This document shows, in pieces, positions 46,508-53,766 of a stretch of 64,000 nt of DNA (positions are counted from its first letter, which is position 1; every line of letters starts with the position of its first letter). The stretch is from a virus. Under the pieces are notes generated by a model. It had not been told where the DNA came from and made no database searches. It saw only the letters and a program-made list of their open reading frames with translations. A program made the position numbers and the translations under genes. Location of the stretch: the IMG/VR virus record IMGVR_UViG_3300020233_000057, positions 49,069-113,068 of that record; one strand, written 5' to 3'.

Positions 46508-46770
46508 TGCTCAAGGGATAGCTTCCTGAGAGTAAGGAGTGGCTCAATAGCGGTACGCATCGGCTGGCCGCACAGCACACTTAAGTCAGAAGGTCCCGAG
46601 GCACGTCTGTGCGGAGGGCTGCCATCGGTGGATGGTGGAATCTGATGTCGGCAGACAATTGAGTGGTACAGGGGCAAATGCATTGGCAACCCGATGCCCC
46701 CTGTTCGAGGCAGCCAAGTCCTCGCTTCTCCTACGCCCCCTGTTTCGGCAGGGGGCGTAGGTTGTTTTAT
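46508..46770 (+). ncRNA. Candidate non-coding RNA, about 260 nt
   Basis: Between the promoter at 46481 and a textbook terminator (CCTACGCCCCCTG/CAGGGGGCGTAGG, 46730-46761, then TTGTTTT). Inner stems: CCGCACAG with CTGTGCGG (about 46574 and 46610) and CAGGGGCA with TGCCCCCTG (about 46670-46703). Only a 42-codon frame without a ribosome binding site. Not recognised as RNase P, 6S or SRP RNA. Confidence 0.55.
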
Positions 46771-46777
46771 TGCTGCC

Positions 46778-46805
46778 TTGACATGTCATGGCTACCTGTT
46801 ATAGT
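46778..46805 (+). promoter_or_regulatory. Promoter TTGACA-16-TATAGT of second tRNA cluster
   Basis: Full -35 (46778), GTCA-11 element in the spacer, TATAGT 46800-46805. Confidence 0.8.
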
Positions 46806-46814
46806 GGCTTTGCT

Positions 46815-46910
46815 ATGGAAACGCGAGAGGTACCCGTAGAACAGGTTGAGCCACGATGGCCCCGTTCGCCGCGCGTTGATTCTGAGCCCAGGCGCAGACG
46901 AGATATCTGA
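46815..46910 (+). CDS. Small Arg/Glu/Pro-rich peptide, 31 aa
   Basis: ATG 9 nt after TATAGT. Six Glu, eight Arg, five Pro and one Trp, one Asp pair: mirrors the Glu, Asp, Trp, Arg and Pro tRNAs that follow. Heads the tRNA cluster 46946-47851. Could be a leader peptide. Confidence 0.45.
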   Translation: METREVPVEQVEPRWPRSPRVDSEPRRRRDI

Positions 46911-46945
46911 GTGACGGGGGCGGGATGCCCTTGCTGTCACTACCT

Positions 46946-47017
46946 GCCCCGTTCGTTTAGTGGCTAGGACACTGCTTTCTCATGGCAGAAACAGGAGTTC
47001 GATTCTCCTACGGGGTA
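46946..47017 (+). tRNA. tRNA-Glu (CTC)
   Basis: Acceptor GCCCCGT/ACGGGGT, loop TTCTCAT, T-loop TTCGATT. Confidence 0.85.
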
Positions 47018-47021
47018 CTGA

Positions 47022-47094
47022 GGTCCTGTCGTATAACGGCTCATTATAACGCCCTGTCGAGGCGAAGATCGGGGTTCGACTCCCCGCAGGACCG
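47022..47094 (+). tRNA. tRNA-Asp (GTC)
   Basis: Acceptor GGTCCTG/CAGGACC, loop CTGTCGA, T-loop TTCGACT. Confidence 0.85.
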
Positions 47095-47111
47095 CGGAAC
47101 ACACAGAACAA

Positions 47112-47184
47112 GCCCCCATCGTCTAGCGGCCCAGGACGCCTGCCTTTCACGTAGGTAACACGGGTTCAAATCCCGTTGGGGGTA
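47112..47184 (+). tRNA. tRNA-Glu (TTC)
   Basis: Acceptor GCCCCCA/TGGGGGT, loop CTTTCAC, T-loop TTCAAAT. Confidence 0.85.
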
Positions 47185-47200
47185 CTGAGATTTACAACCT

Positions 47201-47275
47201 GGGGTCGAGGCGACGGTTGCCGGGCAGCTTCCAAACCTGCTGATACACGATGGGGTTCGACTCCTCACGACCCTG
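47201..47275 (+). tRNA. tRNA-Trp (CCA)
   Basis: Acceptor GGGGTCG/CGACCCT, loop TTCCAAA, CCA encoded (47276-47278). Confidence 0.8.
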
Positions 47276-47365
47276 CCACATAAACAAGAATGTTAAAGAA
47301 TGGAATAGGTTACACTGTTCGGGTATACCAGAACACGGAACACAGAAGACAGGGTAGGTAACAAT

Positions 47366-47434
47366 ACCCCCGCCCATGGATAGGGACCTAGGACTACGAA
47401 TCCTGGCGAGCGCGTTCGATTCGCGCCGGGGGTG
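47366..47434 (+). tRNA. tRNA-Arg (ACG)
   Basis: Acceptor ACCCCCG/CGGGGGT, loop CTACGAA, T-loop TTCGATT. Short (69 nt). Confidence 0.8.
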
Positions 47435-47558
47435 CAACTTCGCCACACAAGGATAAACTAGTCTCTACCGTGGTGGGGGAAGCCAACACATATGGGTGCA
47501 GGTAGACTGTAGGGGTTTGCTGCAAACACTTGGTTGAAAGGGGATACGGTGACGATTT

Positions 47559-47627
47559 ACCCAGGCCAAAGGAATGGGACGCGGCATCCGAAGCCACGTT
47601 TAGTGAGTTCGAGTCTCACCCTGGGTG
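47559..47627 (+). tRNA. tRNA-Arg (CCG)
   Basis: Acceptor ACCCAGG/CCTGGGT, loop ATCCGAA, T-loop TTCGAGT. Confidence 0.8.
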
Positions 47628-47629
47628 CG

Positions 47630-47703
47630 CGGGCACGAGTGTCGGTTTGGTTGCACCCCGGCCTGGGGGGCCGGTAGTCCGAGTTCGAATCTCGGGTGCC
47701 CGA
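47630..47703 (+). tRNA. tRNA-Pro (GGG)
   Basis: Acceptor CGGGCAC/GTGCCCG, stem CCGGC/GCCGG with loop CTGGGGG. Starts 2 nt after the Arg tRNA. Confidence 0.85.
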
Positions 47704-47707
47704 CAAT

Positions 47708-47776
47708 GCCCTTGCTGGTGGACCCAGACACGCGTCTCCTACACGCGGCGAGCGGGTTCGACTCCCGCCAAGGGCG
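47708..47776 (+). tRNA. tRNA-Arg (CCT)
   Basis: Acceptor GCCCTTG/CAAGGGC, stem CGCGT/ACGCG with loop CTCCTAC. Confidence 0.85.
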
Positions 47777-47780
47777 CCAC

Positions 47781-47851
47781 GCCTCGCGAGCCGGAAGCTC
47801 AGGTGGGGTTTCTACCTCTACCGTTCGCGGGTTCGACTCCCCGGCGGGGCA
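47781..47851 (+). tRNA. tRNA-Arg (TCT)
   Basis: Acceptor GCCTCGC/GCGGGGC, loop TTTCTAC, T-loop TTCGACT. Confidence 0.8.
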
Positions 47852-47906
47852 CTTAGATAGGATCAGATTGGCAGTGGTGTCATCCCCATCAGGTAACCTG
47901 TCCCAC

Positions 47907-48527
47907 ATGGACTTCGGTGAAGAGCCACTAGATTTTCTGATCCCTGACGTCATTGAGCCGATTGTCGGCTATAGGGGTTGGAACGTAAAAGGTTTACAGG
48001 ACAGCCATGTTTCCCCTTCTGTACGTGTGTCGTCGAAACTTGATATAGAAATATGGGAGCCGGGTAAAGATGTTGTCGCTGTATGCGCAAATAGCCTCAT
48101 CCCGTCAATCGACAGTCGCACGCAGGGTAAAGACTGTGGGGAATGCCCATCACCTGATTCGCGTGCACACTATGGGTTTGGTTGTGGCATTTATGCCTAC
48201 AGAGATCCGCCTATGGCCGCAATGAACAACGACCCCATGCACTTGAGGGGTAGGATTTGGGGTGAGGTCTTAATGTGGGGGAACGTCTATGAACACGAGT
48301 ACGGTTTCCGTGCACAGTATGCGTACCCTTCTGCTTTTGCTTGGACACTGGGGTCGCGCGTAGAAGAGGTAGCGCGGGCACTCTCTAAAGCTTATGGCGT
48401 TGGGCTAATCCATGATGCACGTAAGGTTTGGGAACGAGGACAGTGGAACGCGACCACACGTGTGCTCGAACCAGGGGGAAACAAGATAGATTCTTCTCAC
48501 ACAGCCGACCCGATCAGAGATCTCTGA
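47907..48527 (+). CDS. Hypothetical protein with CGIYAY motif, 206 aa
   Basis: ATG 7 nt after TAACCT (GTCA-11 family). FGCGIYAYRDPP and GEVLMWGNVYEHEYGFRAQYAYP are shared with the next gene and with many proteins in actinobacteria and their phages of unknown role. Paralogue of 48563-49375. Soluble. Confidence 0.7.
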   Translation: MDFGEEPLDFLIPDVIEPIVGYRGWNVKGLQDSHVSPSVRVSSKLDIEIWEPGKDVVAVCANSLIPSIDSRTQGKDCGECPSPDSRAHYGFGCGIYAYRDPPMAAMNNDPMHLRGRIWGEVLMWGNVYEHEYGFRAQYAYPSAFAWTLGSRVEEVARALSKAYGVGLIHDARKVWERGQWNATTRVLEPGGNKIDSSHTADPIRDL

Positions 48528-48562
48528 AACATCGGTCATGCCCACCTGTTAGCATCTCCCCT

Positions 48563-49375
48563 ATGGCAATCGGGATTATCCTTGACGACGCCCTCACCCC
48601 TGACGTGGCAGAGCCTATTGTTGCGTGGCGGGTGTGGGGTGTGTTTGATGACGCGGATGTTCCTGTATTGTTGTCGATGAATAACACAGTGTGGCCGAAT
48701 ACCACGTATCTGACTGCAAAATGTGTGGCAATCTCTGGGACCGACCCATATTCAGATCATGCATCTCCATCTAGAGAGTGCAAACAGGGCATTTACGGGT
48801 GTGGGATCTATGGGTATAAGGACATTGCAGACATCTTCGCAGATTTCGACCCGGCGACATTTGAGAATGGGCTCGTGTTCGGGCAGATATTGTTGTTCGG
48901 GAATGTGTTTGAACACGATAAGGGGTATCGTGCACAGCACGCGCAGATTAGGAGTCTTGCATTCTTTAGGGATCGTCCTATCAAACTGACACGACACGAA
49001 CGTTTGGGGAAAACCTATGGGGTTCCTGTCCAGGAAGCGCCTATAACAGAACGCGAGGCTCTGTTGCAGCACACCCGGATGGTACGTGACTCTTATATCC
49101 CTTTGGTGAACCTATCTGGTGACGATTTAAGCGACGCTATCAAGGTAGTCCGTGGGGATACCCGTCTTGATTTGATGTGGGGAATTCTATTCATCGGTTT
49201 ATCTTGGGAATCTTGGTCAAGGTTATCGTCTCTACTCGGAAAAGCAGATTGGCTGCCAGCAGTATGGAACTTGGTCATCCTAGTCCTATTACTGGTAACT
49301 GCACGGATGCATTTGCTGCGGCGGAAACAGATGTTACAGTATCTAAATGAATTAGAGGAGATTGATAATGGGTAA
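48563..49375 (+). CDS. Hypothetical membrane-anchored paralogue with CGIYGY motif, 270 aa
   Basis: ATG 7 nt after TAGCAT. Same N-terminal layout as 47907 (YGCGIYGYKD, FGQILLFGNVFEHDKGYRAQHA) plus a C-terminal extension with two membrane helices (residues 210-228, 235-255). Overlaps the next small gene by 8 nt. Confidence 0.7.
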   Translation: MAIGIILDDALTPDVAEPIVAWRVWGVFDDADVPVLLSMNNTVWPNTTYLTAKCVAISGTDPYSDHASPSRECKQGIYGCGIYGYKDIADIFADFDPATFENGLVFGQILLFGNVFEHDKGYRAQHAQIRSLAFFRDRPIKLTRHERLGKTYGVPVQEAPITEREALLQHTRMVRDSYIPLVNLSGDDLSDAIKVVRGDTRLDLMWGILFIGLSWESWSRLSSLLGKADWLPAVWNLVILVLLLVTARMHLLRRKQMLQYLNELEEIDNG

Positions 49376-49502
49376 GATCGGTCAGCCAACACGGGAAGAA
49401 CCCCTGGTGGTTCCCGCCCCTATTCGTGAGCCTGCGCGTGTGGAACCATCACCGCAGCCCACAACCCCACCTGTAAGGGAACCTGTCCCTCAGCCTGCTT
49501 AG
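49368..49502 (+). CDS. Proline-rich small protein, 44 aa
   Basis: ATG after AGAGGAG. MGKIGQPTREEPLVVPAP then alternating Pro/Glu/Val: a known style of tiny actinobacteriophage protein, possibly a linker or assembly peptide. Confidence 0.7.
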   Translation: MGKIGQPTREEPLVVPAPIREPARVEPSPQPTTPPVREPVPQPA

Positions 49503-49533
49503 ATGCGTCATGTCTGTATGGTAGGTTTGGCGG

Positions 49534-50217
49534 ATGAGTGGGCACAATGTTGTTTTAGAGGGGATGGTAGGGTCTCGTGCATATGGGCTCGCGACCCCAT
49601 ATAGTGACCAAGATTTCCTTGGGATCTATGTAGAACCCCTAGATGCTGTCTTGGGTTTGAATGGTGCATCCAAAACGGATCAGTCTTATGTTCAGAGATC
49701 CCCGGATCGTACGATACACGAGTTGGGGAAGTTCTGCCGTCTTGCCTTGGCTGCTAACCCAACGATAAGCGAGTTGTTGTGGCTCCCAGAATATGTGCTT
49801 AGAACACAGATTGGAGACGTTCTTATCGATGCACGTAGCCTGTTCTTGTCACAGCGGGTCCGTAACACCTACGGTGGGTATGCCTTTCAGCAACTGAATC
49901 GGCTTAAACAGCGTGGGGACTTCTCATCGGATCTCAGGAAACGAACGGAGAAGCACGGCCGTCACTGTTACCGGTTGGCCATCCAGGGGGCGCATATTCT
50001 CCGTGAGGGGCAGTTAAAGGTGCGTTTGGAGCCTGAAGAGGCAGATGCATGTTTCGAGGCTGGGGAACTTGCTGTATCAAATGTGGGGCACTACGAACAA
50101 ATGATTATGGAGTTGTTGGACCGCCTAGGCAACATTGACTCCCTTTTGCCAGAAGTCCCCAACGTGGGGGCGGTCAACGACTTATTGGTTGATATTCGTT
50201 TAGGTAACAACATCTAG
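49534..50217 (+). CDS. Predicted nucleotidyltransferase
   Basis: ATG 6 nt after TAGGTT. GSRAYGLATPYSDQDF (residues 13-28) is the GS...D-x-D active site of the polymerase-beta type nucleotidyltransferases related to YcgL/MNT; the rest is helical. Members add nucleotides to small molecules or tRNA/proteins; in toxin pairs they AMPylate HEPN partners. No HEPN gene seen here. 227 aa. Confidence 0.75.
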   Translation: MSGHNVVLEGMVGSRAYGLATPYSDQDFLGIYVEPLDAVLGLNGASKTDQSYVQRSPDRTIHELGKFCRLALAANPTISELLWLPEYVLRTQIGDVLIDARSLFLSQRVRNTYGGYAFQQLNRLKQRGDFSSDLRKRTEKHGRHCYRLAIQGAHILREGQLKVRLEPEEADACFEAGELAVSNVGHYEQMIMELLDRLGNIDSLLPEVPNVGAVNDLLVDIRLGNNI

Positions 50218-50224
50218 TATGGGG

Positions 50225-50252
50225 TTGACCTGGCATGCATCTATGCTATGAT
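50225..50252 (+). promoter_or_regulatory. Promoter TTGACC-16-TATGAT of third tRNA cluster
   Basis: Good hexamers; spacer does not hold the GTCA element exactly. Confidence 0.75.
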
Positions 50253-50290
50253 GCTTTCACAGGTCTGGACCTGAGAGGAGGCCCAACGCA

Positions 50291-50383
50291 ATGAGAACAG
50301 TACAGCGAGCGGCACGAATCATCACCGCTGCCACGTTTACGCGTGGTGGCGCCTTAGGGACAGGCACAGTCTGCATAGACTGA
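50291..50383 (+). CDS. Small Thr/Ala/Ile peptide, 30 aa
   Basis: ATG after GAGAGGAGG. Rich in Ala, Thr, Gly, Ile, with one Cys and one Phe: again similar to the amino acids of the tRNAs downstream (Ala, Gly, Phe, Val, Cys, Ile, Thr). Leader peptide candidate. Confidence 0.5.
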   Translation: MRTVQRAARIITAATFTRGGALGTGTVCID

Positions 50384-50402
50384 CCTCAGGTTCCAGGATC
50401 GT

Positions 50403-50472
50403 GCGGGAAGGCTGCTGGTAGCCCACTTGGCCTCATAAGCCAGGTTCCGGGAGTTCGATTCTCCCTCCCGCC
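50403..50472 (+). tRNA. tRNA-Met (CAT)
   Basis: Acceptor GCGGGA/TCCCGC, stem TTGGC/GCCAG with loop CTCATAA, T-loop TTCGATT. Confidence 0.8.
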
Positions 50473-50503
50473 CCCAACCTTGCCAGAGGCGATGGGCTGG
50501 GTG

Positions 50504-50550
50504 GGTGGGGACGGTTAGTAGGCGTTCTGCTGAATGCAACCGTCCCCACC
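50504..50550 (+). other. Hairpin between tRNAs
   Basis: GGTGGGGACGGTT pairs with AACCGTCCCCACC (13 bp, 21-nt loop). Confidence 0.7.
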
Positions 50551-50554
50551 CCAT

Positions 50555-50627
50555 GGGGCATTAGCTCATTTGGAAGAGCACCTGTTTTGCAAACAGGAGG
50601 TGCGGGGATCAAAGCCCCGATGCTCCA
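50555..50627 (+). tRNA. tRNA-Ala (TGC)
   Basis: Acceptor GGGGCAT/ATGCTCC, stem CCTGT/ACAGG with loop TTTGCAA. T-loop ATCAAAG is unusual. Confidence 0.85.
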
Positions 50628-50693
50628 CGGAAACAGCACAGAATGTGCCCTGGTTCTCACAGGGGCCTTTCACTTGACAACAAAAGAGATCTA

Positions 50694-50765
50694 GCGAGTG
50701 AAGCATTGGTGGTGATGCGCCGTCCTTCCAAGTCGGAAAACGGAGTTCGACTCTCCGCACTCGCT
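50694..50765 (+). tRNA. tRNA-Gly (TCC)
   Basis: Acceptor GCGAGTG/CACTCGC, loop CTTCCAA, CCA encoded. Confidence 0.85.
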
Positions 50766-50808
50766 CCATACGGGAGTAGATCGCAGATGCCTAAAGGCTG
50801 ATGCCCAT

Positions 50809-50880
50809 GGCCCTCTAGCTGAGGTGGATTAGCGTTTGTTTGAAGAGCAAGAGAGGTGGGTTCGAATCCCACGGGGGCCA
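50809..50880 (+). tRNA. tRNA-Phe (GAA)
   Basis: Acceptor GGCCCTC/GGGGGCC, loop TTGAAGA, CCA encoded. Confidence 0.85.
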
Positions 50881-50890
50881 CCAATAACGA

Positions 50891-50963
50891 GCCCGAATAG
50901 CTGAGTCTGGCCTAGCTCCTCGTTTACACCGAGGTGACGGGGGTTCGAATCCCTCTTCGGGTA
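50891..50963 (+). tRNA. tRNA-Val (TAC)
   Basis: Acceptor GCCCGAA/TTCGGGT, stem CCTCG/CGAGG with loop TTTACAC. Confidence 0.85.
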
Positions 50964-50976
50964 CGTAACGAAGTAA

Positions 50977-51051
50977 GCACCGGTGCCTGAGCGGCCCAAA
51001 GGAACGGACTGCAAATCCGTATAGTCGTGAGTTCAAATCTCACCCGGTGCT
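50977..51051 (+). tRNA. tRNA-Cys (GCA)
   Basis: Acceptor GCACCGG/CCGGTGC, stem ACGGA/TCCGT with loop CTGCAAA. Confidence 0.85.
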
Positions 51052-51058
51052 CAACCAG

Positions 51059-51131
51059 TGCCAGTGGACCATCGGGTGATGGTGCCGTGCTGATATCGCG
51101 GCCGTGCAGAGTTCGAGTCTCTGGCTGGCAA
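51059..51131 (+). tRNA. tRNA-Ile (GAT)
   Basis: Acceptor TGCCAGT/GCTGGCA, loop CTGATAT, T-loop TTCGAGT. Confidence 0.8.
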
Positions 51132-51174
51132 CTGATATGATCGACCTGTACCTCAGCAGGTACGGTATCTGCGC

Positions 51175-51245
51175 TGCGCCGTAGCTCAATGGTAGAGTGC
51201 TCGACTCATATTCGGGCGATGAGGGTCCGATTCCCTCCGGCGCTA
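51175..51245 (+). tRNA. tRNA-Met or tRNA-Ile2 (CAT)
   Basis: Acceptor GCGCCG/CGGCGC, D-arm GCTCAATGGTAGAG, loop CTCATAT, T-loop TCCGATT. Could be elongator Met or lysidine-type Ile. Confidence 0.75.
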
Positions 51246-51258
51246 CAGGCAATGATAT

Positions 51259-51330
51259 GCGTGGAGTGTGGTTGGTTGCCACAGCGGTGCTTATTCCACC
51301 GCCTTTGGGGTTCGATTCCTCCTCTGCGCA
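51259..51330 (+). tRNA. tRNA-Ile (TAT)
   Basis: Acceptor GCGTGGA/TCTGCGC, stem CGGTG/CACCG with loop CTTATTC. Decodes AUA directly, which is rare in bacteria. Confidence 0.75.
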
Positions 51331-51342
51331 CGAAGGAGATAT

Positions 51343-51414
51343 GCACCTAAAGCATTGATGGTGATGCAGTCGCCTCGTAAGCGACGGAACTCCGTTCAAG
51401 TCGGAGTGGGTGCT
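51343..51414 (+). tRNA. tRNA-Thr (CGT)
   Basis: Acceptor GCACCTA/TGGGTGC, stem GTCGC/GCGAC with loop CTCGTAA, CCA encoded. Confidence 0.85.
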
Positions 51415-51418
51415 CCAA

Positions 51419-51486
51419 GCCGTGCCCTGGTGGCAGGACTGTCGGTTTGTACCTGACAAGGCGGGGTCCGACTCCCCGGTACGGCT
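51419..51486 (+). tRNA. tRNA-Thr (TGT)
   Basis: Acceptor GCCGTGC/GTACGGC, loop TTTGTAC, CCA encoded. Short (68 nt). Confidence 0.8.
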
Positions 51487-51490
51487 CCAA

Positions 51491-51562
51491 GCCTCTGAAG
51501 TGTTGTGGTGGCACGCCATCTTGGTACGATGGAAGCGGTGAGTTCGATTCTCCCCGGAGGCT
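51491..51562 (+). tRNA. tRNA-Thr (GGT)
   Basis: Acceptor GCCTCTG/CGGAGGC, stem CCATC/GATGG with loop TTGGTAC. Confidence 0.85.
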
Positions 51563-51649
51563 CCGACCCCTCAAGGTATGTGCGGTAAAGGTGCCACGGA
51601 TTTTAGTCGATGCCCACTTTGATATAGTCGTGTAAGGGAAGGAGCGTGT

Positions 51650-52378
51650 ATGGAGGAAGAACACATTCCTGCTGAGCTTATAGACGTTGAGAAATCTAGG
51701 CGTAAAGCCGCAGCAGGTTGTCTCGACGCGGAGGCAGCAAAGTTTAACGCTGAACGGGTTAGGGTAGATCTTGAGTCGGAGGAAGCCAGGATAGACATTC
51801 AGACAGCTCAGATTGTGCTTGATCGGGAGCGCCATAAGCGACGTAGAGAACTTGCCGACGATGAACACCACTTGTTCTATGCCTTTACTGGTGCAGTGGA
51901 ATCTGGATCAGTGAATAAGTGTATTGAGCAGCTTACAAAGTGGCGTCGCACTATTGAGAGCCCTGAGGGAAACCCTATTGAAGTCCAATTCAATTCGCCG
52001 GGCGGTACTATCGTCCCGGGGATGGCCCTCTTTGACTGCATACAGGCAATGCGTTCTGCCGGATTCAATGTGACTACATCATCCATTGGGTATGCCGCGT
52101 CGATGGCAGGCATTTTACTACAGGCAGGAGACCACCGTGTCATGGGGGCAGAATCTTGGCTCATGATACATGAGGCGAGTTTTGGTACATCAGGGAAAAT
52201 CGGGGAGGTGGAGGATATTGTTGAGTGGGTTAAGATGGTTCAGGAAAGAATCTTGGACATCTTTGCTGAGCGGTCTAACCTTTCTAAGGCGAAGCTAAAG
52301 AATAGGTGGCGTCGCAAGGATTGGTGGCTGTCATCTGATGACGCACTCCGATTCGGTTTGATCGATGAGATCCGGTGA
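51650..52378 (+). CDS. ClpP-like serine protease
   Basis: ATG after GGAAGGAG with TATAGT upstream. Residues 1-75 are a charged coiled coil; 80-240 is the ClpP fold: FNSPGGTIVPGMALFD, GYAASMAGILLQAG (catalytic Ser) and WLMIHEASFG (catalytic His). The long coiled coil in front is unlike ClpP itself. Could serve head maturation or degrade tmRNA-tagged or host proteins. Overlaps the next gene. Confidence 0.8.
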   Translation: MEEEHIPAELIDVEKSRRKAAAGCLDAEAAKFNAERVRVDLESEEARIDIQTAQIVLDRERHKRRRELADDEHHLFYAFTGAVESGSVNKCIEQLTKWRRTIESPEGNPIEVQFNSPGGTIVPGMALFDCIQAMRSAGFNVTTSSIGYAASMAGILLQAGDHRVMGAESWLMIHEASFGTSGKIGEVEDIVEWVKMVQERILDIFAERSNLSKAKLKNRWRRKDWWLSSDDALRFGLIDEIR

Positions 52379-52928
52379 GCGTAGTTTCCCTGGGGCAGCA
52401 TCACATTTAACTGCTATTGCTAGGCGAACGCCGTCGCGTCCTGCGCGCGATCTGCTGGGGTTGTGTGGCGGGCAGCATTGGGGATCTGTTCTGGATTACG
52501 GATGCGGGCGCGGCACAGATGTAGAGTTCTATAGGGATAATGGGTTTGAGTCAGAGGGCTTCGATCCATACGGGTCTTATGGGTACGGACAGTGTTCTAT
52601 ACAGCGGTTCGATCTTGTTGCCTGTGTCTATGTTCTCAATGTGATCGCGTCACCCATAGAGAGGGTGGGGGTTTTGAGAGAGTCTGCGTATCTTGGGGGT
52701 GACGTATTTGTGGCTGTGCGCACCAGGGGGGACGTTGCATCTGCTGCGTTACGTGGACGGTGGGAATGCTATGGCGACGGGTGGATTTCGTCAGCGAAGC
52801 GCAACACTTTCCAAGTGGGTTTGGATGTGGATGATGTGGCTGCAATCGCAGAGCAGGCACTGCTGCCTGGACAGCCACTAGTGGTAAGCACTGGCGCCTA
52901 TACAGGTCTGCTGTTCCAACACATTTAG
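52365..52928 (+). CDS. SAM-dependent methyltransferase
   Basis: Motif I VLDYGCGRGTDVEFY (residues 42-56) and acidic loop GFDPYGSYG fit class I methyltransferases; YVLNVIASPIERVGVLRES matches those linked to DNA phosphorothioation (Dnd-associated). Target unknown. Overlaps the protease gene by 14 nt. Confidence 0.75.
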   Translation: MRSGERSFPGAASHLTAIARRTPSRPARDLLGLCGGQHWGSVLDYGCGRGTDVEFYRDNGFESEGFDPYGSYGYGQCSIQRFDLVACVYVLNVIASPIERVGVLRESAYLGGDVFVAVRTRGDVASAALRGRWECYGDGWISSAKRNTFQVGLDVDDVAAIAEQALLPGQPLVVSTGAYTGLLFQHI

Positions 52929-52960
52929 TCTTGTCCACCCTGTATGATAATGTGTCTGCC

Positions 52961-53728
52961 ATGAGATTGTTGCTACTTGGGGACACACACGGCGACTTCG
53001 CGTGGATGCAATCAAAGGTAATTCGTTACGCGAAGAGGGTCCGTGCTGACGCAGTGGTGCAACTGGGGGACTTCGGGTTTATATGGTCGTGTAACCAGGA
53101 AGATGTCAACAGGACTTTGGGGAACCTTAACAGGTGGTTTTCTGAGGCAGATATGCCTCTTTACTGGTTGGATGGGAACCATGAGAATTTTGAGGTAATG
53201 GAATTCTTGGGGGCGAAGGTGGATGCTCCTTCTATGGTGCAGTTGCATAGCCACATTACTTATCTCCCACGCGGCTTAGTGTGGGAGTGGGGTGGGGTGC
53301 GCTTCATGTCTCTAGGGGGGGCGTTCTCTGTTGACGTCAGCCACCGTATCCCATTCATCTCGTGGTGGCCTCAGGAGACAATCACTTATGGGGACGTAGA
53401 GCGTGCTTTACGCAACGGGGGCGGCGGTGTCGATGTCCTGCTGACGCACGATTCCCCTAATTACAGTGATCTGTCTGCAATATTGCGACAGTTCAATCTG
53501 TCGTACAATCTAGAGCATCAGTCGATGGCTAATCGTCACGCCTTGGATGGGGTAGTAGATGAACTTAACCCTAGGCTTGCAGTCCATGCCCACTATCACC
53601 ATCGGCTAGTTGGCAAGCGAGGGGACACATCTATCCTTGGTTTGAATCACTCGAAAACGGGGTCTTTGGCTTGGAAGATTTTGGATACTGATGCGCTAGA
53701 TGAAGAGATTGCACGACTAAGGTCCTGA
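52961..53728 (+). CDS. Calcineurin-like metallophosphoesterase
   Basis: ATG at 52961, 9-12 nt after TATGATAAT, no ribosome binding site. LLLGDTHGDF (motif I), QLGDFGF (II), LDGNHENF (III), LLTHDSP and HAHYHH (IV, V). 255 aa, unbroken, unlike the intein-carrying metallophosphatase at 36573. Substrate unknown; neighbour of RtcB, so RNA-end processing (2',3'-cyclic phosphate) is possible. Confidence 0.8.
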   Translation: MRLLLLGDTHGDFAWMQSKVIRYAKRVRADAVVQLGDFGFIWSCNQEDVNRTLGNLNRWFSEADMPLYWLDGNHENFEVMEFLGAKVDAPSMVQLHSHITYLPRGLVWEWGGVRFMSLGGAFSVDVSHRIPFISWWPQETITYGDVERALRNGGGGVDVLLTHDSPNYSDLSAILRQFNLSYNLEHQSMANRHALDGVVDELNPRLAVHAHYHHRLVGKRGDTSILGLNHSKTGSLAWKILDTDALDEEIARLRS

Positions 53729-53766
53729 TGGACTGTAGCGTCATGTCTACGTGGTAGGTTGCTGCC

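Noticed and set aside
46508-46770. RNase P, 6S or SRP RNA
   Set aside because: None of the conserved core words of these families could be found.
51388-51398. Further LexA-like site GAACTCCGTTC
   Set aside because: Spacer is 3 nt instead of 4 and it lies inside a tRNA gene.
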